Counted from the stretch's first letter, positions 22,801 to 34,798 are shown. The stretch: 64,000 bases of DNA from Rhizophagus sp. LPA8_4_AMF (GCA_021464525.1 JADRCO010000036.1:1-64000), one strand, 5' to 3'. Translations and numbers: made by a program. The notes: generated by a model not told the origin, from the letters alone.

Positions 22801-24219
22801 TCAAAAGCGGCTACTTGTACATTTACGTCGGAACTTTGTGTAGCTTCACACACAATTTGCATAATATAATTACGCTCACCCTAATTTTTAAAAATTAATC
22901 TAAGAAATCATATTTTAAGATGAAAAGAACAATGAAAAATCCATTACCTCACGTTCAAAATTATCACGTATAAACTCAAGTGAGTTATAAAGAGCATCAA
23001 CAGCAGCTTTGCGAACTTCTTGACTTTTGGACATAATAAGATTAGTAACTAAAGATTTATTTAAGTAAATATATAGATAAATATATTATCATTCTTACTT
23101 GGGCTCCTCTTTTTTCGCACCAGATACTACTGCAGTAAGAATTGCTCCAGATTGAGGCGCTAAAATAATAGGATCCTACGGTATAAAATATAATTATTAC
23201 ATTAGTTTTTGAGAGCACAAAGCAAGCAAAAAAATATGCCAATAAACTTACAATTGATTCACAAATATAACCAATAGCGGTCAAAGTTGCTATCTTAAGA
23301 TGACTGTTGTCAGTTGACGTGACATTTTCTAACAAATGTTTCATTAAATCAGGCCATTGATTATTATCTGCTGGAAGTTCAATAGCTCCAATTGCAGAAA
23401 CAACCTACAAAGTATAAATATCCTGTTTATTTAACATTATGGTATCAAATTATTTCATTACAACGTACCTGTGCAGCTGTAGTTGCAGCTCTCGTATCTG
23501 GAGATGCCAACGTACTCAAAACCTATTAAAATAATCAAATAGTTAGACTTATTCTATATAACCAGTTACATAATCTACTCTGAAGTCTAAGATACCGTTT
23601 GTTTAATTTGTTGTCTTGTAGCTTCATCAACTAATAACCATCTTTGCACCATTTCATTTCTTCTGGACGCCTCCTACAAATATGACCGAAAATAAAATTA
23701 ACACACTTTTATATAATATTTTTCATTATAATATAAAATAGAATGACAGTCAAAGTATTAAATTGAACCCCACCGATGAAGTCAGAGTATTTTTCAAAGC
23801 TATACCAGCCGCACTCCGAATAAATTGTTGGGACTGCTCATTGGCAAGCTCTTGACAGAGCATAGCAGCATACATTGGCTTTGATATTAAAAAGGTGATA
23901 ATTAAATATGATCAGATTTCTTCAAGACGCGTTATAAAATTTTTTATCACAAATCAACATATAAAAAAAGTTAATAATCACATAGTTGTTCGTCTCTGCC
24001 TGTTCAAGTTGTCTTTGAGCATCTTCACGGGTCTTTTGATCTGTATACACAAAGTTGATAATAAATATAAATGAACAAAATTCAAGTCCTCCGAGATGCT
24101 AAGGCGCAGTAATTTGCATATTTAAAAACACTGATTTTCTACCAAACACAATTTCTGTAAAATAACGAAAGCTTACCGTCTGAAAGTGTGTTTGCCAAAA
24201 GTTCTCCAATACTAAGCAT
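19847..24219 (-). CDS. KAP95: Importin subunit beta-1 (karyopherin beta, Kap95)
   Basis: Twenty-three minus-strand exons run from 24177-24219 to 19847-19870. They sum to 2604 nt and 867 residues, against 861 for yeast Kap95 and 876 for human KPNB1. Aligned landmarks run the whole length: [141 protein letters not shown] and a C-terminal TRWAKEMVKRASQ. The EDADEDDW acidic loop is the part of the HEAT-repeat solenoid that contacts the importin-alpha IBB domain. The protein carries cargo through nuclear pores and releases it on RanGTP. The last exon (19847-19870, 8 codons) restores the family C-terminus; reading through instead would give a different short tail. The exon-9 donor (GTTGGT) and exon-16 donor (GTCCGT) are weak but fixed by phase and alignment. 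Confidence 0.95.
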
Positions 24220-24795
24220 CGTAAAGAATGCAACCTTATACAATTCTTTATATTTAAACCCAAAGAAAATAAATTATTTAAAGCTATAAACGTGCAACTT
24301 TAAATTTAATCTTGTAAAAAATGAACGTAAAATATAAAAAGTATATTTATATACTTTATATTCCACAAGATCCAAATAAATGATCGCGAAAAAAGTAAGG
24401 GAGATATAAGTAGTTGATTTTGGAGAGGCTTGGGTAAGAAAAACGTTTGCTTTTATGATTTTTTTTAGTGATTTCAATTTTCGCGTTAAACAAAATAGGT
24501 CTATTTTAGTCTTGTAATACAATATGCAAACGCCAGCCAGCTTTAACTCTGGTCCGTCGGCCAACTTGTGAAGTAGATCTTTACTAAATAGGCCCGTCTA
24601 GATTTAAACTAGCGATCTATCCATTTTTAATAATCAGATTAAGTATAAAAAAAAAGAAAAAATTTCTTTTGATCCTTCTGTGACTCTCATTATCTGAACA
24701 AAGGTAAAGCATCCATTGAAAATAAAGGCCCTTTGTTATAATGTAATATTTTATGTAATAATTATTGTCTAATTAAAATAGATATTTAATCAAAA
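24220..24795. promoter_or_regulatory. Divergent promoter region of importin beta and eL41
   Basis: About 575 bp separate the starts of the importin beta gene (-) and the ribosomal protein gene (+). The minus-strand frame 24274-24564 inside it has no domain and A/T-driven composition, so I do not call it a gene. I recognise no specific factor site. Confidence 0.45.
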
Positions 24796-24965
24796 ATGAG
24801 AGCAAAGTGGAAGAAAAAAAGAACTAGACGTCTTAAACGTAAGAGAAGAAAAATGCGCGCTCGCTCTAAGGTATTTAGTTTGATATAATTTATTGACTTT
24901 TGATCTTATAAAAATATTTTTTTTTTTTAAAAAAAATAATAATAAAAAACTGTTTAAAATAGTAA
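24796..24965 (+). CDS. RPL41: Ribosomal protein eL41
   Basis: Exon 1 (24796-24870) encodes 25 residues beginning MRAKWKKKRTRRLKRKRRKM and ending RARSK, nearly identical to the 25-residue eL41 of yeast and animals (25 residues in those species). This is the smallest and most basic protein of the 60S subunit, sitting at the subunit interface. A GT donor directly after the last Lys codon and an AG at 24961-24962 place the stop codon TAA alone at 24963-24965 on exon 2. Without splicing, translation would add five residues (VFSLI) before a stop. The gene is too short for ordinary ORF finding. Confidence 0.92.
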
Positions 24966-25167
24966 ACTACTTTCATGGCGAGGCGATCGTAACGTTAAAG
25001 AAACGAACTTGCTTAATTATCGATCGCTATATAGCCCTTTAATTTGGGAAAAAAAAATTTTCTCGTAATTTTAAATTCTGTTTTCTGAAATATAAATAAA
25101 GTATTTAGCTCTTATTATTAGTTTTATTCAGAATAAAATTTTTTTGCTATAATTTACAAAATGATAT

Positions 25168-26016
25168 TTAATTTTTATTTTTATGTGGCATCTGCGTTAG
25201 TGTATTCAAATTTTGAAACAAAGTTTCATAAACCAGTTTTTTTTCTGAAAGTTTATAAGAAGGATTTTGACCTATAACTTTTTGTAAAGAATTTGCTATA
25301 TCATTATCGAAATTAAATTTTTCTTGAATAGACTTTGGAATCGAAAGATAACGATCGTAATCTCCACCTTCCAATTCCAACTGTAACGCTTTTTGTTCTT
25401 CCTCCTTATTCTCTAAAGTAATTTGATCTAATTCATTAACATTCGAATTGATGAATTCTGACCAATTAATATCTTGTGCCACAAAATCAGTTTGTTGTAA
25501 TTGTCTCTTCCGATCATTTTTATTATTTTTTCGTGATTTAAACTGACTAATTACACCACGTTCTTTTTCAGATTTATCTCTTCGATCAATCTTTGAGCCA
25601 GTTTGTTCCATTTCTTTTTTGTGAATTCTTAAATTTAGTTGATTATTACGCTGCCTTTGTTGTTGATTATTCCTTTCACGCTTTAATTGTGCTGATGATA
25701 ATTGACGTTCATACAATTGTTTAAGAGGATCTTTTATTGGTTCAGCTAAAGATTGATACATTATTTTGGTTTCCTCAATCGCGTCATCAAACTGACCAGG
25801 ACGAACATTTACCTTTGTTTTTGACTCTGGTTTAACATTTATTTCTTGACTACTTAATGAAAAAGATTTTCCGCCAAGAATAATCTTATCCATTGAGCCA
25901 CGACCATGTCCAGGACACGAACTAGAAAATAAAGCATTTTGAGTAAAAGATGAAGGAATGTTTGATATTAAATGAACCCCACGTTTATGCGTCAAATGAC
26001 TTAACGGGCGAAACAT
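25168..26016 (-). CDS. Hypothetical protein, probably mitochondrial
   Basis: A single-exon frame of 282 residues from the ATG at 26016; an upstream in-frame ATG at 26040 would add eight hydrophobic residues. The N-terminus (MFRPLSHLTHKRGVHL) is rich in Arg, Ser and hydrophobic residues and lacks acidic residues, which fits a mitochondrial presequence. Residues about 110-170 are Gln, Arg and Lys-rich and probably coiled coil. The C-terminal part contains GGDYDRYLSIPKSIQEKF. I do not recognise a domain; a fungal mitochondrial ribosome or translation factor would fit but is only a guess. It diverges from the STIMATE-family gene with 190 bp between starts. Confidence 0.75.
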   Translation of the reverse strand: MFRPLSHLTHKRGVHLISNIPSSFTQNALFSSSCPGHGRGSMDKIILGGKSFSLSSQEINVKPESKTKVNVRPGQFDDAIEETKIMYQSLAEPIKDPLKQLYERQLSSAQLKRERNNQQQRQRNNQLNLRIHKKEMEQTGSKIDRRDKSEKERGVISQFKSRKNNKNDRKRQLQQTDFVAQDINWSEFINSNVNELDQITLENKEEEQKALQLELEGGDYDRYLSIPKSIQEKFNFDNDIANSLQKVIGQNPSYKLSEKKLVYETLFQNLNTLTQMPHKNKN

Positions 26017-26206
26017 CTTTAAAAAAAAGAGCTGGATCATCTGTCATAATTTTTATAAGCGATTGAAAAATCATGTGAACTAAAATATTTTGAATAATAT
26101 TGTTGCATTATATTTTTGGACAAATCGGTAACACAAAATTACCAAAAAACAACGAAATAAAATGATCGAAAGTTTATTAAATTATTTTTATTAAAAAAAA
26201 AACGCA

Positions 26207-27345
26207 ATGGAAAAGAAAATTGAACAAGCACCACACGAACAAAATTGTGTTTTAGTTGATAACTTTGCGATCTTTGTACAAGTCTTACTGGGAGCAATTG
26301 CATTCTCAACGCTTATTTATAAAAGACACAGAGAGCGACCACAAAGACCATTACGAATATGGTATGACAACATCGTTAATTCTAATTTGCAAAATTGCAT
26401 ATAATAAATTTTCATTTGTTATATAAACAGGTTTTATGATGTAAGCAAGCAATTACTGGGAGCAGGAATAGTGCATGGACTGAATATAATTGTCTCTTAT
26501 ATAGCAGGGTCAATCGATGGAGGAGGCGATACTAATCCTTGTGTATGGTAAGTATTAAGAACTTTTTTCCTTATTATCAGTTTAATATAACTAACTTGCC
26601 CCTCCCTTATTTTCAGGTATTTTCTTAATATATTTATCGATTGTACTCTAGGAGTGTTTATACTATATGTGCTTCTAAAGATAGTTGATTTCATAGTGGT
26701 CATTACTGGCACAGAAGGTAAATTTCAATTACAAATTTTCATATCTAATTGTATCTAATGGATATATAAATTTTCTTTTACAGTAATGTTATTAATTTTC
26801 TTATAATATATTAACTAGGCATGAAGAGCGGAGATTATGGTCATCCACCGAATGTGAATTGGTGGATAAGACAAACAGTAGCATTTATATGTTGTTTGTT
26901 TGTTATGAAAATAGTAGTTGTGCTCATTTTCCGACTATGTCCATTTTTATTCGATACAGGAGAATTTTTACTCGGATGGACATTATATAATGCAAAATTA
27001 CAAGTTGTGTTTGTAATGCTTATAATTCCATTAGTTATGAACATTGTACAATTTTGGCTTGTTGATCAAGTTATAAAGAAAAAATTGGAAGGTGTTAAGT
27101 TAGTAGATGATGATTTTGGTGTTGAAGATGTATTCCTTCCGGAAGCATTAAGTGATGATGATGATGATGATAATGATGTTGTCGAAATTGGTGGGAGTAG
27201 TATTAGTATTTCTTCTAACACAGCTATACTTGCAAGAGAAGCCTTTATAACTGATAAAAGCAAAAATGATACCACTTCTGATATTTATATTGAATTACGG
27301 AAAACACCTTCTCAAGTAATGAAAGAAGATTATTTTGAAAAATAA
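26207..27345 (+). CDS. STIMATE/TMEM110-family membrane protein (YPL162C-like)
   Basis: Four exons (26207-26361, 26431-26547, 26617-26717, 26819-27345) give 900 nt and 299 residues. Membrane segments lie near 22-38, 63-80, 92-115, 138-160 and 178-200. The family signature is visible: CVLVDNFAIFVQVLLG at the start, then RPQRPLRIWFYDVSKQ, HGLNIIVS and DCTLGVFILY. In animals STIMATE is an ER protein that supports STIM1 at ER-plasma membrane junctions; the yeast relative is a vacuolar membrane protein of unknown role. The C-terminal 90 residues are cytosolic and acidic, with a run of seven consecutive aspartates (SDDDDDDDND). The assignment to the family is firm; the function in this fungus is not known. 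Confidence 0.88.
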
Positions 27346-29242
27346 TTTCATTGATCAAAAAAAGACATTTTTATAGCATATTTTTTACATCATAATTTTT
27401 ATCATAATTTTTTTTTTGATTATACATTACTATAAATTTTTTTATGTACAATAAGTTTTTTCTTTTTTTTTTTGATAAATCATAATTAGAGATTCGACTA
27501 TTTTTTAATTTAATATTAACAAAACTTATTAAAACAATTGCTGCTATTAAAATAATTATTTTTTATTGATATTTTTAACTGATATATATTTCATCAATTT
27601 ATATAAACAATCTCTTTTAAATACCAGAGTACAATTAATTTATTGAATTACATTTATATATTATTATTCACATCAGTTAATTTTTAAATAAAAGAAATTA
27701 GTATAAGCCAATCATTCTATTTTATTAAATATGGCTTTTTTAATTCCAATCAAATACTCAAATTATAATTTTTAGCTAAATTAGCAATAATAATTACTAG
27801 TAATAACAATTTAAACAATATTTTGGTATATATTAAATAATTAAAAATTTTTTATATATAAAACATATAAAGTTATTTAATATAATTAGCTTTCATTTTT
27901 GATATAGCAAATTCACTTTTTTCTTAATACATAACAGTTACTGGAAATATTACAAAAAAAGGTTTTTATTTAAGTTGGAAAAAAAATTTGTGATGCAATA
28001 TTTTCATTAAATATATAGTATATAAAGTTAGTTAAAATTAATTAAATCTGATTAAATTTACTAATTAATAATTTATAATTCTGGCCAAAATTTTTATAAT
28101 GCAGCCAATTTTATAGTACTAACCAGTATTTAAAATTCAAAAGAAAACTTATATGTGTTCAGTATATATAGTAATTTTTGATTGTGTGAAAGTTTTTATA
28201 GATAATATATGCTATATAACTTTGCTTTATTACTAAACAAATTGAATAATATGCACTATTATTAAAAAATCTGAATATTAATATGCCACAGTTTGTAAGT
28301 GAATTTCAAGATCATATGCAAAGCATACTTTTTGCACATTCAATTTTAAATACTGGTATTGATAGAACTAAAAATAATATTGTAAATTGTAATATTTGGA
28401 ATTTTTAAAAAATCTTAAAAAGTTTTATGTTTTGGAACTTTATTTGGCAAAATTTTAAAATAACTTTAATAAATTTTATAGTAAAATATTTTCTTTTCAA
28501 ATTCTTGGCTGATAAAATTTGATTTTATTTTCAACTCTAAGTACTGATTTAAATTAATTTAAAATTAAAAAAATATAAATTAAATATAAATACTATATTT
28601 GTATAATATTTTAACATAAAAGAAACTCTTTTTAGTCACAGTTTTGACCATTTTTTTACAAAGAAATAATTTTATTTTTTTTATATTTTTTCACTTAATA
28701 ATAATACATTTTTTAATATTTCTTTCTATTCTTACAAATGAGATATTGACACATAAACATTTTTATTTTTTCTTTAAATGCTTATATATTGGTTTTACTT
28801 TTTTTTAGTTTTATTTCTGAATGCCACTAATATATACAGCTTACTAATAAAACTTATTTTGAAGATGCAACTTTATTAAGCAAAATATACTAAAATTAGT
28901 CTTGAATATTAGTAATTCATTATTTGAATATCTTATAAAATGGAAAGAGTCACCAAAATCCTTAAAAATGAGAATTTCTTATACTTTTTAAATATGATAA
29001 AAGAATACTCAAATAGCTTGAAAATACATAATGAACTAATATACTTATAAATTATACATGCTATTCAAATTATTTTTAAGCACCATAATTATAAATAGAA
29101 CTCCCAAATTTAATTACACATCCCAAATTATTTTGTATTTTATATAATAATATCTGTCAGAAAATTTTTTGAGGTGAAGATTTGTGTAATTTTTTAAAAT
29201 GAAGATTTCTTACAAATTTTTGACCCTGTCATAAGACATTGA

Positions 29243-29322
29243 AGAAAAATTTTTAAAAATTCTATGCGAATTTTCATGTATTAAAAAATCTATGCAGAAT
29301 TTTAAAAATTTTTCTTTAAAAT
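29243..29322. repeat. Short inverted repeat (about 28-bp arms)
   Basis: The left arm, agaaaaatttttaaaaattc followed by tatgcgaa, is mirrored by the right arm ctatgcagaattttaaaaat followed by ttttctt. A loop of about 20 bp separates the arms. It could fold into a hairpin; no coding content. Confidence 0.6.
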
Positions 29323-29740
29323 ATTTCAAAATAACTTAAAATTCTCTTATTGTTAACTAACGTTAATTATTTATTTAATTAAAACTAATTACGAATTATA
29401 AATACAAAATTAATTTACTATGCTATTTTATTAAATATGCTAATAGTTAAAGTTCTTTATTGCAAAATTACATATTGTTAATAATTTGAATATTGTTCCA
29501 GTTAATTTGATTCTATTAAATAATAAAAACATATAAATGAAAAAAATTTTGAAGTAAATAACTTTAAAATATTTATCTTTAAAGTTTTCATAATAGGAAC
29601 CTGTAATTTAAAAGAAAAGAAAAAATAAATATTAGTACATCAGAAAATTTGTTATAGGCATAATTTAGCATAATATTTTGGAAGTGCTGTAAAATTTTAA
29701 AATATTACACTGAAATCATAATATTACAAAAGTTTACATT

Positions 29741-30045
29741 CTTAAATTTAAATAATTATAGTAATTTAATAATATCTTGCTATCTACTAATCCAATTAAG
29801 AAAATCTATAGCTTATTGGAATCAGCTTATCAAGGCAAATCAAATGGTGGTAAAATCGCATTTTTATGTTTGATAGATACCCCTCTATTAATTTAAAACT
29901 TTATTGTATACTATAGAGTCATCTATTGAAATTTTACTACTATTCAATTTGTCTTGATGAACTGATTCAATAAGCTATAGATCATCTTGATTGGATCAAT
30001 AGATAGTGAGATATTATTAAATTACTATAATTATTTAAATTTAAG
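29741..30045. mobile_element. 305-bp foldback element / MITE
   Basis: The element is almost entirely an inverted repeat. Its left end, cttaaatttaaataattata, and its right end (reverse complement) are identical over about 35 bp. Pairing continues with few mismatches for about 120 bp (for example ctatagcttattgg against ctatagcttattga) around a loop of about 60 bp. It has no coding capacity. It abuts exactly the inner end of the left arm of the larger inverted pair. Confidence 0.8.
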
Positions 30046-30484
30046 CACAAGTCAAATGCCAATCAGATGCCAATAGTTATCCTTATTTGACACTGATCAA
30101 ATGCTAGTTGGAGAATATTAAGTAATTTTTATCAATGCTAATTGTGGCCAATTAATGGTACAAATTAGAATATAACCAGTTCCAATTGATATGTAACATC
30201 AGCACCAAATAGGCTGGCTTTAGATCAATCCATATCAAATAGGCTGCACTTATTGGTATTAAATAGGTGAACTATTGGTGAACAATTGGCAGACTATTAA
30301 AAATAGTTTATTAATTATTATCAATTATTATAATAGCCTATTATGATTTATTTATTTATTTATTATATATAATTACAATTTAAATAAATCTAAATCTATC
30401 TATCTATTTAATTTATCTAAATCTATTTAAAAACTTAAGTATAGATTCTAACAGACTTAACTTACTATTGTTAACAGTTTGAAA

Positions 30485-30720
30485 AAGTTCCAGTTGGTTT
30501 GATTTCAACAAATAACCTAAAAAATAAGAAAAAGGCATTAGTATTATTTTCTAATGCCATTAATACTATTACACAAAGCTTACCTGTAAGAACTGTCCAA
30601 AAACAATCCAAAAATCTAAAAAAGATAAAGAGAATGGCATTAGTGAAGTTTTCTAATGACATTAACATCATCTACTCTCTTAAAGAAACTTACTGTCCCA
30701 TTTCAAAATTCCAAGAAGCT
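30485..30720 (+). repeat. Two-copy tandem repeat of about 100 bp
   Basis: Two units each contain ctaaaaaa(t/g)a, then ggcattagt, then ttttctaatg(c/a)cattaa(t/c). They lie at about 30515-30570 and 30615-30670. The open frame across them (30499-30735 plus) reflects the repeat, not a gene. Confidence 0.6.
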
Positions 30721-30735
30721 GTTTCTAAAAGATAA

Positions 30736-31345
30736 AAATGGGAATATTAATTATATTTTCTAAAGGTAAGAAATAATGGAAAAAACAAAATTTACCTCCA
30801 GCTTATTTGTTTAGGTTCCAGTCGTTCAGCCTTATTTGTTTGTCTGGTTCTTAAAAGAAATAAAGAAGGAATGTTAATTACGTTCTCTATAATACAATTT
30901 ATAAAAATGTGAAACAAACTTACCTCTGGTTTATTTGTTTAAAATTCTAAATGTTCAGCTTGTCTATTCATCCAGGTTGCTAAAAAAAAGAAAAGGAAAT
31001 GTTAATTACGTTTCCTTGAAGTAAAAACTAAAAAAAAAGAATAAAATTACCTAGTTTGTTTAATATCCTGGTCATTCAGCTTGTTCGTTTATTCAGGTTA
31101 TTAAAAAAAGAAAAGGAAATATTAATTACGTTCTTTTGAAATAAAACTATCTAAAAAAAGAATGAACTTATCTAGTTTGTTCAATATCCTGATCATTCAG
31201 CTTGTCTGTTCGTTTAGATCAGTAAAAAAAGAAAAGGGAATGTTAATTATGCTCCTTTAAAGTAAAAAATAAAAAAAATGAACTTACCTAGTTTGTTCAA
31301 TATTCTGGTTATTTGGCTTGTTTGTTCATCCAAGTTTTCAAAAAA
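30736..31345 (-). repeat. Tandem array of five exon-intron-like modules (about 117-130 bp each)
   Basis: Five degenerate units begin near 30736, 30859, 30989, 31107 and 31228. On the minus strand most have a pyrimidine-rich stretch, an AG, about 50-55 bp containing gaacaagctgaa(t/c) and attgaacaaacta, then a GTAAGT-like donor. No frame stays open through the 50-bp blocks, so they do not encode a repeated protein domain now. The origin is unknown. Confidence 0.65.
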
Positions 31346-32455
31346 AAGCTTTAAATTTTTTTTTAAAAAAATTGATCTGAATCTGTTCAGATCAGATTAG
31401 ATTTTCTTGTGATAATGTAACATGATCTGAACTGGCATTCTATAAAAGAAACAATAAAAAGAAACATTTAACATATTCTTTAAAAAAAAAATTAATAAAA
31501 ATAAGCTTTAAAACTGGTAAAAAAATAAATGAATTTTTTTTAAAAATATTGTTTTACTGGTTTATAAAAATTGTAAAGTTTTTTTTTAAAGAAAGTCCAG
31601 TCCAAAGTTGATAGAAAATCCAAGCTGATTTTTGAATCTCATTAAATAAAAAAGAAAATTTAACTAAATTTAGACTTTATATCGAAAGTCTAATTTAAGT
31701 GTAAATTGTCATATAATTTTGCAAAATTTGACTGATTGCCAAATAGTTATTGTATAAGGATAATTTTCATGAATTTCAGTCTTTAATATTAATCAAAATA
31801 AAAAACAAAATAAAATAATTATTATTGCCAACCAATAAAAAGTCAATTGGTATAGCCTTTGACTGAATTAATATTCTTCAACCAGCATTGTAAAATTGTA
31901 CAAATAAATACAAATCAGAAATATATATTGATTATAAATAACAATTAGAATTATGTCTGATTTGTAATAATTACTGGTAGTTTTTTATTTTACATTTTAA
32001 ATAGTACAAATTGGCAAATTTATCTGGTTAGATATCGTTTACCTATATGTACATCACATTGATAAATAGTATCTAATTGGAATAATTACTGGTTTAGCTT
32101 TATTTTACTTATTAACAATAATAAGTAAATTTTCAATTGTAATTGATTATTGGTAAAGGTGAATTGCTCCTTATTTTACATGTTGAAGATCTGAATTGGC
32201 AGATATTTTCCAACTGGCATGATTGCCAATTGAACGATGTTTTACCTGTGAAGAACGTAAACTTTTGTAATATTACATTTTTAGTGTAATATTTCAAAAT
32301 TTTACACCATCTTCAAAATATTACACTAAATTACACTTATAACAAATTTCCTGATGTATAATGTTTGTTAAAAATAACAAAAAAGAATTATTTCAAAATT
32401 GTTACCTTCAAAATATTTAAAATAAGGGTTCAGGACTTAAAATAAAAAAATAAAC

Positions 32456-32670
32456 ATTTAATAGTATAATATTCATTAAAGAAAGGAAACAAAAAAAGAA
32501 CTTTAAAGTATTTACTTTTGAAGTTCTTTACCATTACAATTTACCATCTGGAAGATTTTCAGTAAAATGGAAATTCAGAATCTAAAAATAGAAGAAAATC
32601 AAATATTAGTGAAATGTTCATTAAAAGAAGGAACTTTAAAGCATTACTTTTAAAGTTCTTTCAAATAACC
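32456..32670. repeat. Two-copy repeat with internal hairpins
   Basis: Two units of about 130 bp share attcattaaa(g)aaggaa, each followed by a short hairpin (gaactttaaagtatttactt, then ttgaagttc). No coding content. Confidence 0.55.
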
Positions 32671-33427
32671 CAGAACTTCTGGATAAAGATCTTGCTTGAA
32701 ACTATTTTTTGGTTTCTAAAACTAAAATTAAAACTAAAACTTACTAATATCTTTATTACTAAAATATTTACTATTTTTATTTTGCTTTTTTAAATATTAA
32801 ACAGTTAAAAATAAGCAGCAAATAAGTGAACATATTATTAATAAACAAATACATAATTCTAATCATTTATATAATTAGAATATTTGTTACATATTTTTTG
32901 GAATTTTTTTTTTATTTATTAAATAAAAAACAATAAAACCTTTAGTACAATTAAATGAACTAATATTATAATTGAATTTAAATTATAAATTTATTAATAT
33001 TAATATTATTGCATAAAATAAATAATATATTTTTTATATTTTTCAGTTATCCGATATGTATAAAAATTATATCTGATATGTATTCAATAACAATAATATT
33101 AGTTTTACCCAGTAAATTATAACTATTAGATATACTTTAAACATGTATAGAACACTTATTAGTTATATATCACAACTAGTGTTCTGCACAAATCAAACTT
33201 TTTCTCTGCAAATTTGATTCGATTCAGACTCAATTTTTGATTCAAACCTAAAAAATATTATCTTACGTTCTATTAATCCAATTTGAACGATCTTTTTTTA
33301 ATCAATAGTTCTCATTACTCTGATCAAAATAAAAAAAGGATCTTTCAAACCAGACTACTAGATCAAAAGTTATTTGCAATTAAACTTTTTACTCTTTAAG
33401 ATCAATCAGAGCTATCATCGTGTTATG

Positions 33428-33807
33428 CAGAGTGAAAGATGATGTGAAGCGATATGGAGTAATGAAAGATGATGTGAAATGATATGGAGTGATGAAAGAC
33501 GATGTGGAGCGATATGGAGTGATGAAAGATAATGCGAAGCAATATGAAGTGATAAAAAACGATGTGAAGCGATATGGGGTGATGAAAAACGATATGGAGC
33601 GATATGAGGTGATGAAAAATGATATAGAGAGATATGGAGTGATAAAAAATGATGTGAAGCGATATGGGGTGATGGAAAATGATGTGGAACGATATGGAGT
33701 AATGAAAGATGATATGGAGCGATATGGAGTGATGAAAAATGATATGGAGCGATATGGAGTTATGAAAGATGATATGGAGCGATATGGAGTGATGAAAAAC
33801 AATATGG
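33428..33807. repeat. 30-bp minisatellite, about 12-13 copies
   Basis: The unit is approximately gatatggagcgatatggagt followed by gatgaaaaat, with copies differing by a few substitutions and almost no indels. The period is a multiple of three, so several frames stay open on both strands (RYGVMKNDME on plus, about 10-residue units on minus). Two flanking sides have no splice or start context, so I treat it as non-coding. Confidence 0.88.
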
Positions 33808-34798
33808 AAGCGAAAGGGACGATGATAAATGAAAAGGATAATTAAAAACAAAATGGAAACAAAGAGAATGATAGAAAAATAAAATGGAAGCAAAGGGAAT
33901 AATGAAATAATAAAAAACAATAGGAGCGAAAAAAATAATAGAAAATAAATGAAAAGGGAGTGAAATGGATATAGAAAATGAAAAGGGAATAAAGTGGATG
34001 ATAGAAAATAAAAGAAACTGTTAGTATCATTTTCAATAAAGAAAACAATAAAATAGCAAAATACTAGCAATAAAAGTGAATCTTACCTTAAACTCTTTGA
34101 AGTTATTTGAAATTGTTGTTTTCTGAAAAACAAGTTAACAAGTTAGCATAAGAGAAAAAGAACATTAAACTAGCGAAGCAATAAGAAAATAAAAAAATCT
34201 TACCTTAAGAAGTTCCAGAAAAAGCTGGTCATTTTGGAAATAATACTACAAGAAAGCAAAAAACAAAATATACGCTACGCGCTTGTGTAATATGAAATCA
34301 CCTGGTGAATTTTACCAGAGTAAATTTAAAATTTTAATGCATTGCAAACCAAGGTGAAATTCACCGGAGGTGAATGTAAAATTAATCCAATTATTTATAT
34401 ATTATGTAAAATTTAGGTAAAAATTGATATATATCAAATATGTAAAATATATTTTATACTATCCAATAATTGTAAAAAAATTAATATAGTTCATTTGATT
34501 CATCTTAATAAAAAAGTCAACTTGAAATAGTTTACATTTTTAGGTATAATAAAGATATTTGGCAAAATATAAAAATGGTATAATAAACAAAAATGTAAAA
34601 TGTTAATAATCTTTCATATTAGTAATTAATAATATATATTAAATTTTTTAAAATAGATGATGATGAAACTTGAAAGAAAGAAAGTATCTCAAAATCTTGA
34701 AAACTAAATGATTATTTCTAACCCTTAAATTTTTTATATTTATAAATCAAATTATAAAACAAAATTTATTAATTATTTTATTTATAATAAGCTAACTA

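Larger units (their letters stand above)
29622..32368. repeat. Long-range inverted repeat pair (arms 29622-29744 and 32245-32368)
   Basis: The left arm contains acatcagaaaatttgttata, then ataatttagcataatatttt, then aatattacaaaagtttacat. The reverse complement of the right arm has the same blocks in the same order with about 80-85% identity by eye over about 120 bp. The arms enclose about 2.5 kb holding a foldback element and a tandem array. This could be the terminal repeats of a decayed DNA element, or two oppositely oriented copies of one small repeat. Confidence 0.65.
27346..34798. other. 7.4-kb gene-free repeat region
   Basis: No protein gene, tRNA or rRNA can be supported in this stretch. 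The left part (27346-29470) is plain A/T-rich DNA with few repeats. From about 29.47 kb it becomes a mosaic of inverted repeats, a foldback element, splice-site-bearing tandem modules and a minisatellite, listed separately. Fragments recur in several places; for example, 29475-29530 resembles 30470-30530. This suggests repeated local duplication. Confidence 0.6.

Noticed and set aside
23057-23110. Acceptor at about 23049 for importin beta exon 8
   Set aside because: It breaks the phase; using the AG at 23024-23025 restores frame and aligns with EEPxxxV of importin beta.
33389-34070. Long minus-strand frames rich in Ser/Ile/Phe/His
   Set aside because: They follow from the 30-bp minisatellite, whose period keeps frames open; no start, splice or domain context.
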